A stretch of DNA of 64,000 nucleotides from Parvularcula sp039822105 (lineage in GTDB: Bacteria > Pseudomonadota > Alphaproteobacteria > Caulobacterales > Parvularculaceae): NCBI GenBank assembly GCA_039822105.1, contig JBCBMW010000001.1, forward strand, positions 62,001 through 126,000, written 5' to 3'. The notes beneath the pieces were generated by a model. It did no database searches and had not been told where the DNA came from. It worked only from the letters and a program-made list of their open reading frames with translations. The position numbers and the translations under genes were made by a program. Positions 8,140 through 17,448 of this stretch are shown here, piece after piece. Within the stretch, counting starts at the first letter, position 1. Each line of letters opens with the position of its first letter.

Positions 8140-9774
8140 CTAACGCAATTGTTCGCTCAGACTGCCTGGATCGAGAAGGCCTTCTTTGATCAGAACATCG
8201 AGGGCAGGCATCAAATCGTCCTGGTACCGCTTCCACCGGCCGAGCGCCGTACGGTAGAGCGGCTGTCGGACTTGCGCTGAACTCGCGGTCGCCACGGGTG
8301 CCTGGTTGTCCTGAAAAGAAAGGCACGCCTCCTCAAAAGGAAGGCCTGCAAAGGCAAGGGTCTTGCGGGTTTCAGGCTCAATCGCGTCGACCAGACCTTC
8401 GTAGGACAGCCGCTGAAAACGCCGGGGCGGCAACAGTTTTTCATAAGCCGCCAACAGCTTGAAAAAATGGGCCGTGTACTGCGCGGTCCATTCCAAGTCG
8501 TAGCTGTAGTTGTAGTAGGAAAAACCTGTCGCAAAGAGCTGCTTGTAGTTCGAAAGCACCGTATCCGGCGGAAATCGATCAAGGCAGATGACGCGCGCAG
8601 AGGGAATTGCCCGCAAGATGAACGGCACGAAGAAGACGTTCAGCGGCATTTTGTCCGTAAACCGCCCTTCAAGGCCCAGCGTATCCCGTACACCCCTGAG
8701 ATAAGCGTCGCCGACAGACTTGGCATTGCAATGCGCCTGAGCCTTAAGCGTTTCGACATCGAGCACCAGTGGCGACGAGGTGCCTGCCGCCTTCTTGATG
8801 AGAAGGCTCATATCGGCGAGTTCGCCTGCGCTGGTCATGGCGCTGTGGCTGGACAGAATCCGGTCCGTCAGCGTAGTGCCCGTCCTCGGCATACCAACAA
8901 TAAAAATTGGTGCGTCGCCGTCAGAAGGCTCTGCACTGATCATCGCGGACTGGGCACCGAGCGCTTCATGCGCCGCGCCAAAAAGCGCTGCGATCTCAGC
9001 AAGATCAAAGCCCACGGCTTCTTTTTTCGCCGCTTTAGCCTGCGCAAGCCAAGTCATGGCATCTTTCGGTGACTTCTGGTCCTCGTAGATCTTCGCAAGG
9101 GCATGGCCGACATGCAGCTGGCCATCGGCATCGCCAGCTTCCTTCGCTTGATCAAAAAGCTCCGATAGCTGAGCAATGTCTTGGCTGGCATCCTCAACCC
9201 GCTTAAGCATCACGGCGGCGGGCAAGGCGCGCCAGTCGCCGGGGTTCCACCGCGCGGCCTCACGATAGGCGGCGGCCGCTTGATCCATCTGTCCGAGGAA
9301 CTGCAGCGCCGCCGCCCGGTTGTAATGGTAACTGCCATTGCGCGGCTCAAGGGAAACGGCCTCGTCGTAAGGGGCGATCGCCTCCTCATGGCGCCCCGCT
9401 CGGCTGAGCGTCACACCGATCGTGTCCCAGGTGTGCGCCATCACGTGCCCTGGCGCCTGCTTGGCAAGGGCGAGCGCCTCACTGGCCGCCCCGACGGCCT
9501 CCTGCTTGCGGTTAAGAGCAATCAGTGAACGGCCTTTCAAAGCGAGAGCATCTGGCCGCTTCTGCCTTTGAGAGGCCCGCTCGAAGAGCTCGATCGCCTT
9601 GGCGTGATTGTCGTGGTCCGCGGTCAAAACGCCAAGCAAAACATAAGCTTTGCCGTTCGCTGGATCATCCCTCAGCACCGCCATACACGCGGCGTGAGCC
9701 TCCCGGTAAGCCCGCTGGGCCAGCGCGTTTTCTGCCGCAACGAGGCGAGGATCAGAATCATCAATGGGCGTCAT
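8140..9774 (-). CDS. TPR-repeat sulfotransferase
   Basis: The 544-residue protein fuses an N-terminal tetratricopeptide region (residues about 10-240; repeats such as GKAYVLLGVL and GSYHYNRAAALQFLGQ) to a C-terminal sulfotransferase domain. The 5'-phosphosulfate loop of PAPS-dependent sulfotransferases is at residues 290-301 (IFIVGMPRTGTT), and the 3'-phosphate segment is the later RVICLDRFPPDTVLSNYKQLF block. Such fusions are common in marine alphaproteobacteria and resemble eukaryotic tyrosylprotein sulfotransferases; the acceptor is unknown. It is divergent from the TonB-dependent receptor gene, with about 195 nt between starts. Confidence 0.88.
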   Translation of the reverse strand: MTPIDDSDPRLVAAENALAQRAYREAHAACMAVLRDDPANGKAYVLLGVLTADHDNHAKAIELFERASQRQKRPDALALKGRSLIALNRKQEAVGAASEALALAKQAPGHVMAHTWDTIGVTLSRAGRHEEAIAPYDEAVSLEPRNGSYHYNRAAALQFLGQMDQAAAAYREAARWNPGDWRALPAAVMLKRVEDASQDIAQLSELFDQAKEAGDADGQLHVGHALAKIYEDQKSPKDAMTWLAQAKAAKKEAVGFDLAEIAALFGAAHEALGAQSAMISAEPSDGDAPIFIVGMPRTGTTLTDRILSSHSAMTSAGELADMSLLIKKAAGTSSPLVLDVETLKAQAHCNAKSVGDAYLRGVRDTLGLEGRFTDKMPLNVFFVPFILRAIPSARVICLDRFPPDTVLSNYKQLFATGFSYYNYSYDLEWTAQYTAHFFKLLAAYEKLLPPRRFQRLSYEGLVDAIEPETRKTLAFAGLPFEEACLSFQDNQAPVATASSAQVRQPLYRTALGRWKRYQDDLMPALDVLIKEGLLDPGSLSEQLR

Positions 9775-9969
9775 ATTCAGGTGGTTCTGACAGGTTCGCC
9801 GGCGACCGCAAACCGCTGCAAAGGTTAAGGTCTATTGCTCAATTTGTGATAATTTTACGACACCCTTCGATGAACTGCTGTTAACGGCGAATATCGCGTT
9901 GCCGCAGTGCAAGATGTAAAATAGCGTTTTCCCTTCATGCATAGCATTTCCTGCCCGGGGAAGAGGATT

Positions 9970-12474
9970 ATGAACAAAAAACTCGCCTACGCCACGACAG
10001 CCAGTTCGTTGGCCATGCTTGTCGCAACCTCCATGGTGCCGACAGCTTATGCGCAAGATGATGCCGGTGACACGATTGTTGTGACGGCAACACGTCGTGC
10101 GGAGAGCCTGCAAGACGTGCCGCTGAATATCGCAGCGGTGACCGGCGACCAGATCGAAGAACAGGGTTTCGACGAACTCGCCGACACGCTGGCTTATGTT
10201 CCAGGCATCAACATCGTTGACCGCGGTGGCCGTCAGGGCAACCCGATCATCGTTCGTGGTCTGAACGCTGACCCGCTGGGTTCCGGCGACGGCAACAACG
10301 ATGGCGGCGGGACGGTGTCGACCTATCTCGGCGACATCCCCGTTTTCATCGACCTTAAGCTCAATGACCTTGAGCGGGTCGAGGTTCTGCTTGGACCGCA
10401 AGGCACGCTCTACGGTGCTGGCACGCTCGGCGGCGCCATCCGTTACCTGCCGCGGCGTCCGCAGTTCTCTGGCGACTCGTTTGAGATCCGTACGGAGGTT
10501 TCGCAGTACGAAGAGTCAGAAAATCTGAACTCCGATGTTGGCTTTACCTTCAACAAACGGATCACCGACACGCTCGCTCTTCGCGGTTCGATGGACTTCC
10601 GCAGCGATGGCGGCTTCATCGATTATCCGTTCATTGTGCAAGAGCCTGGCGTTTCGAACCCGGACCCAGACTTTTCCGATCCAGCTGATCGGGCAGCTAA
10701 CCTCTCTCCACAAGAAGACGTCAACAGCGAAGAGACGATCTCTGGCCGTATTGCTGCTCGTTGGAACCCAAGCGAGCTGCTCGACGCCAACCTCACCTAC
10801 TATTATCAAAAAGCGGAGATTGGTGGCCGTCAGCTCTCGTCACGCCGTTCGACTGTTCCGGCAGGCCGGTACGAGTCAGGCTTGCGTGTCGAAGAGCCGA
10901 ATGAGATCGAGAACCAACTTCTTGCCTTTGAGGTCACATCAGACCTTGGGTTTGCTGAGCTGACCTCGGCGACGGGTTACTCGAAGTTCGAGGACGACGG
11001 CCAGCGGGACCAAACGGACCTGCTGATCACACTCGAGTATTCTTACGAAGCGTTCCCGACCTTTACATCCTTCACACGCGAACGAGGCAAGGAACGGCGC
11101 ATCAACCAAGAAGTCCGTCTGGTTTCGACGTACGAAAGCAGGTTCAACTGGATCGTCGGTGGTTTCTACAACAATCTTGACACTTGGGGTTCCTCGTCAG
11201 AGTTTACACCAGGCATTCCCGAGGCATTTGGCTACGATAATCCGTTCAATGACCTCGAGTACTACTCACAAGGCATCACAGAGCTGGAAGAGTTTGCTTT
11301 CTTTGGCGAGGTTGGTGTCGATGTAACCGACAAGTTCACGGTCACATTTGGCGCTCGTTACTACGAGTACGAACTTGATACTTTCGATCGTGTATCCATT
11401 ATCTTCTTCCCTAATTCGCCACTTTCACTCGAAGGTGTTCCGCGTACACTGCAGCAGATCCGAGATGATCTGCCCAATGATCTTCCTCAAGGTCAGTTCG
11501 ATGAAAATGGCAATGAAGGTGAACTTGCTATCGGCGGACAGGATGACGATGGCACGCTGTTTAAGGTCAATCTGTCCTACGAAGTTACACCCGACCTTCT
11601 CGTCTACGGTACCATCTCCGAGGGTTATAGAATTGGCAACTCGAATGGTGTCGGCGCGTGCCCGACCTTCGATCCCAGCGGCACCGGCGTTCAGAGCCAA
11701 TGTGCGCTAGCACAGGGCCAGCAATTCGGGCCGGGTCCCAACGACTTCTCGGGTCGGGACGAGACTCAATACTTCGCTGACACGACCACCAACTATGAGC
11801 TCGGCATCAAGTCGACACTTCTGGACGGCGACCTGCAGCTGAACGGTGCGGTTTACTTCATCGACTGGACCGACCCGCAGGTCTCGTCAGCGACGGTGAA
11901 CGCAAGCATTCCGATCACGGTCAATGCTGATGGCGCAGAGTCGAAGGGCGTCGATCTTTCATTCGATTGGCGTGCCCTCGACAACTTCCGCATCCGGGGC
12001 TCCTACAGCTATGTGAATGCGGAACTGACGGCGCCGGTCGATGACCTGATCCGGAGCATCGAAACTCCGGGATTCGGTGACAGCTTTATCGACGGTGAAG
12101 ACGGCGACCGCCTTCCTGGTGTGCCAGAGAACCAGTTCTCGATCTTCGCTACCTATGATCATCCGTTCATGGACGGCGAGCTGCGCTACAACTTCGGTTA
12201 TGCATGGCAGGATGAAGTCCTCACCCGCGCAGGCGGCCGGGACGGCATCACTCTCGACTCCTATGGCATCGCGGACGCGGCGGTCGTTTATGATGCAGGC
12301 GACTGGACGGCATCGTTCTTCGTCGACAACGTCTTCGATACGTTTGCAGAGACCGGCGCCCGTGCGACGCCGCTCTTCAACCAAAGCCCACAAGGCGCAA
12401 ACGTCCGGAGCTTCGGTACGTTCGTGGCACCTCCTCGGGCCTACGGCATCCGCTTCCGCTACAACTTCGAATAG
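9970..12474 (+). CDS. TonB-dependent receptor
   Basis: This is an outer-membrane beta-barrel transporter of 834 residues driven by TonB-ExbBD. It has a signal peptide ending near AYAQ, a TonB-box-like DTIVVTATRR at residues about 35-44, a plug domain (LQDVPLNIAAVTGDQI, then VLLGPQGTLYGAGTLGGAIRY), a large barrel, and a C-terminal strand ending in YGIRFRYNFE with the terminal aromatic required for barrel assembly. The ATG at 9970 follows AAGAGG; the upstream ATG at 9937 lacks a signal peptide context. The plug resembles FecA/OAR-type receptors whose ligand cannot be inferred. No TonB, sigma or anti-sigma gene is next to it. A strong terminator follows. Confidence 0.93.
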   Translation: MNKKLAYATTASSLAMLVATSMVPTAYAQDDAGDTIVVTATRRAESLQDVPLNIAAVTGDQIEEQGFDELADTLAYVPGINIVDRGGRQGNPIIVRGLNADPLGSGDGNNDGGGTVSTYLGDIPVFIDLKLNDLERVEVLLGPQGTLYGAGTLGGAIRYLPRRPQFSGDSFEIRTEVSQYEESENLNSDVGFTFNKRITDTLALRGSMDFRSDGGFIDYPFIVQEPGVSNPDPDFSDPADRAANLSPQEDVNSEETISGRIAARWNPSELLDANLTYYYQKAEIGGRQLSSRRSTVPAGRYESGLRVEEPNEIENQLLAFEVTSDLGFAELTSATGYSKFEDDGQRDQTDLLITLEYSYEAFPTFTSFTRERGKERRINQEVRLVSTYESRFNWIVGGFYNNLDTWGSSSEFTPGIPEAFGYDNPFNDLEYYSQGITELEEFAFFGEVGVDVTDKFTVTFGARYYEYELDTFDRVSIIFFPNSPLSLEGVPRTLQQIRDDLPNDLPQGQFDENGNEGELAIGGQDDDGTLFKVNLSYEVTPDLLVYGTISEGYRIGNSNGVGACPTFDPSGTGVQSQCALAQGQQFGPGPNDFSGRDETQYFADTTTNYELGIKSTLLDGDLQLNGAVYFIDWTDPQVSSATVNASIPITVNADGAESKGVDLSFDWRALDNFRIRGSYSYVNAELTAPVDDLIRSIETPGFGDSFIDGEDGDRLPGVPENQFSIFATYDHPFMDGELRYNFGYAWQDEVLTRAGGRDGITLDSYGIADAAVVYDAGDWTASFFVDNVFDTFAETGARATPLFNQSPQGANVRSFGTFVAPPRAYGIRFRYNFE

Positions 12475-12521
12475 GACGAGCGTTTCTCGTCGGCCTCCGG
12501 GCCGGCGAGCATCACATCTTA

Positions 12522-12560
12522 GGGCCGATGGCGTTTTCGATAGGCGCCATCGGCTTTTTT
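12522..12560 (+). terminator. rho-independent terminator after the TonB-dependent receptor
   Basis: A perfect 10-bp GC-rich inverted repeat (GCCGATGGCG at 12524-12533 with its complement at 12545-12554) encloses an 11-nt loop and is followed directly by six T residues (12555-12560). It lies 50 nt past the receptor stop codon and ahead of trxB, so the receptor is probably a monocistronic unit. Confidence 0.9.
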
Positions 12561-12650
12561 CATGGCCAAAGCACGAAGATCGTCGCCGGGCTTGCTTGAA
12601 CGACCAAGTGGCCTCATCCACATTCATCCGACACTGAAATGAGGTATGTG

Positions 12651-13619
12651 ATGGCCGAGACGATCCATCGGAAACTGCTGATCATTGGCTCTGGCCCCGC
12701 TGGCTACACGGCCGCGATCTATGCTGCGCGCGCAATGCTGAAACCGACGATCGTGCATGGCCTGCAGCCCGGCGGACAGCTCACCATCACCACCGATGTC
12801 GAGAACTACCCGGGCTTTGCCGATGTGATCCAAGGCCCGTGGTTGATGGAGCAGATGCAGAAACAGGCCGAGGCGGTGGGCACTGAGATGATCTCCGACA
12901 TCATCATCAAGGCCGATCTGAGCCAGCGCCCGTTCCGGTTCGAAGGCGATGGCGGCACGACCTACACCGCCGATGCTGTCGTTATCGCAACAGGGGCCCA
13001 GGCGAAGTGGCTGGGCCTGCCGTCAGAGCAGCACTTCCAGGGCTTTGGTGTTTCGGCCTGCGCGACCTGCGACGGCTTTTTCTATCGCGGCAAAACCGTG
13101 GCAGTCATCGGCGGCGGCAACACAGCCGTCGAAGAGGCGCTGTTCCTGACCAACTTCGCTGAGAAAGTGGTGCTCGTGCACCGCCGCGATTCTCTGCGTG
13201 CTGAGAAAATTCTCCAAGACCGCCTCCTCAAGCACCCAAAAATCGAGGTGATGTGGAACCGTGAGGTCGAAGAGGTCTTGGGCGATAGCGAACCACGCGG
13301 CGTCACAGGCATGCGGCTTAAGTCTACCGTCGGTGAGGAGACCGTCGATGTGGACGTGCACGGCTTTTTCGTCGCTATTGGCCATGCTCCGGCGACGGAG
13401 CTCCTCAAAGGCCAGGTGGAGATGAAAGACTCCGGCTACATCGTGACCGCGCCTGACTCGACCGCCACATCGGTGCCCGGGGTCTACGCCGCCGGTGACG
13501 TGACGGACGAAACCTATCGCCAGGCCGTCACCGCGGCGGGCATGGGGTGCATGGCTGCGCTTGAAGCGGAGAAGTTCCTCGCCGCTCACGAAACCAGCGA
13601 AGCGCAAGCTGCGGAGTAA
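12651..13619 (+). CDS. trxB: thioredoxin reductase
   Basis: This NADPH- and FAD-dependent flavoprotein reduces thioredoxin. The 322-residue protein has the FAD Rossmann motif GSGPAGYTAAIYAARA near the N-terminus, the redox-active dithiol in SACATCDGFFYRGK, the NADPH motif GGGNTAVEEAL, and the C-terminal FAD motif VYAAGDVTD. The ATG at 12651 has GAGG 5 nt upstream and gives the usual N-terminus; an ATG four codons earlier has no comparable site. The thioredoxin partner is not in the window. Confidence 0.97.
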   Translation: MAETIHRKLLIIGSGPAGYTAAIYAARAMLKPTIVHGLQPGGQLTITTDVENYPGFADVIQGPWLMEQMQKQAEAVGTEMISDIIIKADLSQRPFRFEGDGGTTYTADAVVIATGAQAKWLGLPSEQHFQGFGVSACATCDGFFYRGKTVAVIGGGNTAVEEALFLTNFAEKVVLVHRRDSLRAEKILQDRLLKHPKIEVMWNREVEEVLGDSEPRGVTGMRLKSTVGEETVDVDVHGFFVAIGHAPATELLKGQVEMKDSGYIVTAPDSTATSVPGVYAAGDVTDETYRQAVTAAGMGCMAALEAEKFLAAHETSEAQAAE

Positions 13620-13624
13620 ACGGC

Positions 13625-14374
13625 CTACGCGCTACGGCGACGAAGCAGGAGCGCAAGCCCGCCCGCAAACAGCACAGCCGCGCCAGGCAACGGGATGGGG
13701 TCTGGCGAAAGCTCACCCGTCAACGAGACGAACTTATAATCGCTGCCATTGCGACCCCCACCGCTGGTGTTGCCCGGCAACAGCACCATTTGAGTGACGC
13801 CGTCGAACAGTGGCGAAAGACCAAATGTCAGTGTGAAGCCAAAGCTATCCGAAGGAACGTCAGCAGCCGTGGCCAAACCGCTCATGTCGTCGCCATTCAC
13901 CCGAACCGTCGCAGACGTATCCGACGTGGATTCGAGTTCGATAACGGTGGTAGGCCCTGCTACGCGCTTCAGTTCTATGCGGGCGATCTCATTGAAATTG
14001 TCGGCCGGACTGGTGCCTGCGAAAAGACGGTTCACATGCAGCGTCTCGAGGTCGTAGGGGTTCGAAAAGTCAAAGACCATCGCCTGGATCCTGGCGGGGT
14101 CAACTCCGTCAAGAGGTCCATCCAGAACTGCGATTTGGCCAGGAACACCCCCGACCAAGCCAGCGCCCTCCGGGTTCACATCGAAGTTCGTTTCCACCTG
14201 GGACGACAGCCCAAAATCGTTGAAGCCAGTCACGGTGACGTCTCCAACGGTGACACTGGAAGCGCCGCCGACAGGCAAAGCCGCAGCGATATCGTCATTG
14301 TCGATAATCGTCGCGCCTGTGGCTTGAGCAGCACAAGCCGTCGCCACCGCAACGCACAGTCCGAATATTTTCAT
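13625..14374 (-). CDS. exported protein with PEP/VPLPA-like C-terminal sorting tail (copy 1)
   Basis: I recognise the ends but not the body of this 249-residue protein. It starts with a signal peptide (MKIFGLCVAVATACAAQATG). The C-terminus is PDPIPLPGAAVLFAGGLALLLRRRSA-like: a proline motif (IPLPGAA), one hydrophobic helix and an RRR cluster, the tripartite form of PEP-CTERM/VPLPA-CTERM signals processed by exosortase-type enzymes. The middle region is predicted beta-rich with many Thr, Val and Gly residues. Two other proteins in the window (41923-42711 and 53028-53696) have the same layout. No exosortase gene is visible. It is convergent with trxB, 5 nt away. Confidence 0.75.
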   Translation of the reverse strand: MKIFGLCVAVATACAAQATGATIIDNDDIAAALPVGGASSVTVGDVTVTGFNDFGLSSQVETNFDVNPEGAGLVGGVPGQIAVLDGPLDGVDPARIQAMVFDFSNPYDLETLHVNRLFAGTSPADNFNEIARIELKRVAGPTTVIELESTSDTSATVRVNGDDMSGLATAADVPSDSFGFTLTFGLSPLFDGVTQMVLLPGNTSGGGRNGSDYKFVSLTGELSPDPIPLPGAAVLFAGGLALLLRRRSA

Positions 14375-14455
14375 CGTGAATGCCCCCATCCAACATGGTC
14401 AATTTATTGGACGATCATGACCGCGACAAGACGGGCCTGATCACAATTGCTGGTG

Positions 14456-15208
14456 TCAGAACACGCCTTCGAGATCGGACACGGTCTTTTCGTCGGTGAT
14501 TTCGAGGTGGATTGGCGTCACCGAGACATAGCCGCTGTAGACAGCATGAAGATCGGTGCCTTCGGCGGGCACACTTGGTCGTCCGTCAAAACCGAACCAG
14601 TAGTAGCGGCGCTGCCGCATATCCATCCGCTCTTCGACGAAGAGTTCCATGTTCTCGCGCGTGCCTTGAACGGTGAGCTTCACGCCCTTCACCTCGTCGA
14701 CGGGCAGGAGCGGGAAGTTGATGTTCATCACCACACCCGCAGGCCAGCCCTTATCGAGCAGCTTACGGATGATATCGGGTGCCATCGCCGTCGCCACGTC
14801 AAAGGGCACTTTGTTCCGGTCCATCCGAGACTGGCTGAGCGCAATTGAGGGCACGCCGTTGGTCATGCCCTGGAACGCGGCGGCGATCGTGCCTGACATG
14901 GTCAAGTCCTCAGCCATGTTTTGACCATTGTTGACGCCAGAGAGAATGAGGTCAGGCGGGTTGTCTTTCATCAACTGCGAGATTCCGAGCTGAACACAGT
15001 CCGTTGGTGTTCCGTCTACGGCAAAGCGTTGCGGCGCAACCTTCCGGATACGTAGCGGCCGCGTCAGCGTGATCGAGCGGGACATGCCCGACTGATCCAC
15101 CTCCGGCGCCACGGTCCACACGTCATCGGATAGCTCCCGCGCGATCATCTCGAGAGCTTCAAGGCCTTTGGCGTTGATGCCGTCATCGTTGGAACAAAGA
15201 ATGCGCAT
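14456..15208 (-). CDS. surE: 5'/3'-nucleotidase SurE
   Basis: SurE is a metal-dependent survival-protein phosphatase acting on nucleoside monophosphates. The 250-residue protein has the family N-terminus MRILCSNDDGINAKGLEALE with the metal-binding Asp pair at residues 8-9, the SGMSRSITL block (DxxGxS region, around residues 39-47), and SGVNNGQNMAEDLTMSGTIAAA near residue 90. A Cys replaces the more usual Leu/Thr in LxTNDDG. serS lies further upstream on the same strand, as is common in alphaproteobacteria, but two small genes are interposed here. Confidence 0.96.
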   Translation of the reverse strand: MRILCSNDDGINAKGLEALEMIARELSDDVWTVAPEVDQSGMSRSITLTRPLRIRKVAPQRFAVDGTPTDCVQLGISQLMKDNPPDLILSGVNNGQNMAEDLTMSGTIAAAFQGMTNGVPSIALSQSRMDRNKVPFDVATAMAPDIIRKLLDKGWPAGVVMNINFPLLPVDEVKGVKLTVQGTRENMELFVEERMDMRQRRYYWFGFDGRPSVPAEGTDLHAVYSGYVSVTPIHLEITDEKTVSDLEGVF

Positions 15209-15374
15209 GGGAACCCCGGCTGGATGGCGTTATGATGGTTAACCAGACGTGACCCCACCCAAGCAAGCGCCATATGGCCTCTGTAGGACCTGGCCCGCGC
15301 CTCAAAGCCGCCTTGCTTTGCCGCTCGAAACACTTGCAAAGTCCAAGATCACCGCCGGATGGGGAGTGCCAACG

Positions 15375-15671
15375 ATGTTTGACGACCAGACGCTGGAAGA
15401 TGTGCTTCTCACGGGCCTTGTGATCGGCAACCGCATGATTGCGCTGTCTCGCGCCGATGGGTGGGAAGCGGCCACCATGGTTGCAGAAAAGGTCGATGCC
15501 TTCACCGACGGCAGTCTGGCCGTCGCGCGGGAATGCGTCTCCATCGGCTGGGGCCTCGCGATGCGACCGATGGACGCCGAAAGCTGGAAACGTCCAGCCC
15601 AGACCTTTGCCGCGCCTGGCCGCAAGACGCTCCGCGCGAATGCAGAACGACTGGCGGGCTATTCCGGTTAG
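15375..15671 (+). CDS. small hypothetical protein, phasin-like features
   Basis: The 98-residue protein starts MFDDQTLEDVLLTGLVIG, with GGGGAG 8 nt ahead of the ATG; the open frame upstream of that ATG is not protein-like. It is predicted mostly helical and includes ALSRADGWEAATMVAEKVDAF and a terminal KTLRANAERL. These features resemble small alphaproteobacterial phasin-like proteins (amphipathic helix, EKV-x-AF, RANARRL-type tail) that coat polyhydroxyalkanoate granules, but the similarity is from memory and weak. It overlaps the end of the convergent DUF3995 gene by 4 nt. Confidence 0.6.
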   Translation: MFDDQTLEDVLLTGLVIGNRMIALSRADGWEAATMVAEKVDAFTDGSLAVARECVSIGWGLAMRPMDAESWKRPAQTFAAPGRKTLRANAERLAGYSG

Positions 15672-16123
15672 TCCGGAGTTACCGGCCCGCCCCTCAGTGC
15701 TAAGATGAAGAACCCCGCGCTGATCGTGAGGCAAAGCGGCGCATAGGCCAGACGGTCAAGCGTGCGGAATGGCTCCGTCAATTCGTAGGGCCACTGAGCA
15801 ACGCCGACCGTGGCCGCGTAGGTGAAAGCTCCGCGAAGACCGAAAACAACAGTCAGCACCCAACACCCCAGATGGGGTATCCACCGGATCAGCCCCGGCA
15901 GCTCAGCGGTTCGCGCGAGGGCAACAAGTCCCGCTGTAAAAATCAGTCCGGCCACGACATAGGTGAGCCCCGCAGATGGCATCGCCGTCGCGCGGGAGTC
16001 GCCAACGACCGTATCCGAAAGCGCCTTGGGATTGGACGCTGGCCACACGCCGCCGCTCGCCCAATAAGCATGAGACGCCGCAATGACGCTCAGCACCACA
16101 AAGAGCAAGATAGCCAACCGCAT
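15668..16123 (-). CDS. DUF3995 family membrane protein
   Basis: The 151-residue protein has four predicted membrane helices and the DUF3995 hallmarks: HAYWASGGVWP close to the N-terminus after the first helix, and LDRLAYAPLCLTISAGF in the last quarter. Function is unknown. The start codon lies 2 nt after the stop of serS on the same strand, so the two are almost certainly co-transcribed and translationally coupled. Confidence 0.8.
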   Translation of the reverse strand: MRLAILLFVVLSVIAASHAYWASGGVWPASNPKALSDTVVGDSRATAMPSAGLTYVVAGLIFTAGLVALARTAELPGLIRWIPHLGCWVLTVVFGLRGAFTYAATVGVAQWPYELTEPFRTLDRLAYAPLCLTISAGFFILALRGGPVTPD

Positions 16124-16125
16124 CT

Positions 16126-17400
16126 CTAGCCGACCTCTATCACCGACTGGCCCATGATCGGCTGAAGGACGTCCGGCACCTCGATCGATCCATCGGCCTG
16201 CTGATAGTTCTCAAGGATCGCAACCATCGTTCGTCCGACGGCGAGGCCTGACCCGTTCAGTGTGTGGACAAATTCAGGCTTTTTCTGACCCTCGACCCGG
16301 TAGCGCGCGCTCATCCGGCGCGCTTGGAAGGCCCTCGTGTTCGAACAGGAGCTGATCTCACGGTACTGGTTCTGCCCCGGCAGCCACACCTCAAGATCAT
16401 AGGTCCGCGCCGCACCAAAACCGATGTCGCCGGTACAAAGAAGCATCGTCCGGAAAGGAAGATCGAGGCGCTTCAGAACCTCTTCCGCGCACGAGGTCAT
16501 ACGCTCATGCTCTTCATCCGACTGATCAGGCGTCGTGACCGACACGAGTTCGACTTTTGAGAACTGGTGCATACGGATGAGGCCGCGCGTGTCGCGGCCA
16601 GCCGACCCCGCTTCTGCTCGGAAACACTGGGTCCACGCGGTCATCCGCTTAGGGAGCTCGTCTTCCGACAGGATTAAATCAGCGACAAGGCTCGTCATCG
16701 TCACTTCTGCGGTGGGGATGAGGTAGTGATCACCGGTTGTCTTGAAGAGGTCCTCTTCAAACTTCGGCAGCTTGTCTGTACCCACCAGAGGATCGGCATG
16801 GACCAGAACAGGGGTCAGGCACTCCTCATACTCAAACTCCTCGGTATGAAGATTGAGCATAAAGGTTGCGATCGCGCGTTCGAGTTTCGCGAGATCCTTC
16901 TTGAGGACCACAAAACGCGAACCCGAGAGCTTTGCCGCAGCCTCGAAATCCATCATCCCAAGGGCCTCGCCAAGATCGACGTGATCCTTCGCGTCCGGAA
17001 TATCCTTCGGCGTGCCCCAGCGGCGCAGCTCGACATTGTCGTCTTCGTCCGCGCCGTCCGGCACATCGGCATCGATGATGTTGGGGATGGGCAGCAGCGC
17101 CTCGTGCAGCTTGGCGGCCAACACGCGCTCTTGCTCCTCAAGCTCCTTGACCCGCTCTTTGAGCTGGCCAACCTCCGCCATCACAGCCTGGGCCGCCGCT
17201 TCATCGCCGCTCGCCTTCGCCGCGCCGATCTTTTTCGAAGCGGCCTTTTGCTCCGCCTGCGCATCGTTCATCGCTTTGACAGTAGCGACACGCTCCTCAT
17301 CGATCGCGACGAGGGAAGAGGCACGCACGTCCGAGCCGCGCCGCAGCATGGCGGCGTCAAAAGCGTCAGGATCGTCCTTGATGGCGCGGATATCGTGCAT
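16126..17400 (-). CDS. serS: serine--tRNA ligase
   Basis: This class II aminoacyl-tRNA synthetase of 424 residues charges tRNA-Ser (and tRNA-Sec). The N-terminal coiled-coil arm that contacts the tRNA variable loop covers residues about 30-105 (rich in E, K, Q). The catalytic core shows motif 2 in FRAEAGSAGRDTRGLIRMHQF and motif 3 in GLAVGRTMVAILENYQ. MHDIRAIKDDPDAF is the normal N-terminus. The DUF3995 gene follows 2 nt downstream. Confidence 0.97.
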   Translation of the reverse strand: MHDIRAIKDDPDAFDAAMLRRGSDVRASSLVAIDEERVATVKAMNDAQAEQKAASKKIGAAKASGDEAAAQAVMAEVGQLKERVKELEEQERVLAAKLHEALLPIPNIIDADVPDGADEDDNVELRRWGTPKDIPDAKDHVDLGEALGMMDFEAAAKLSGSRFVVLKKDLAKLERAIATFMLNLHTEEFEYEECLTPVLVHADPLVGTDKLPKFEEDLFKTTGDHYLIPTAEVTMTSLVADLILSEDELPKRMTAWTQCFRAEAGSAGRDTRGLIRMHQFSKVELVSVTTPDQSDEEHERMTSCAEEVLKRLDLPFRTMLLCTGDIGFGAARTYDLEVWLPGQNQYREISSCSNTRAFQARRMSARYRVEGQKKPEFVHTLNGSGLAVGRTMVAILENYQQADGSIEVPDVLQPIMGQSVIEVG

Positions 17401-17448
17401 GGAAACCTCAGTGATTGTCGGCGCACCATAAGAGCGCCGCGCGCATGA

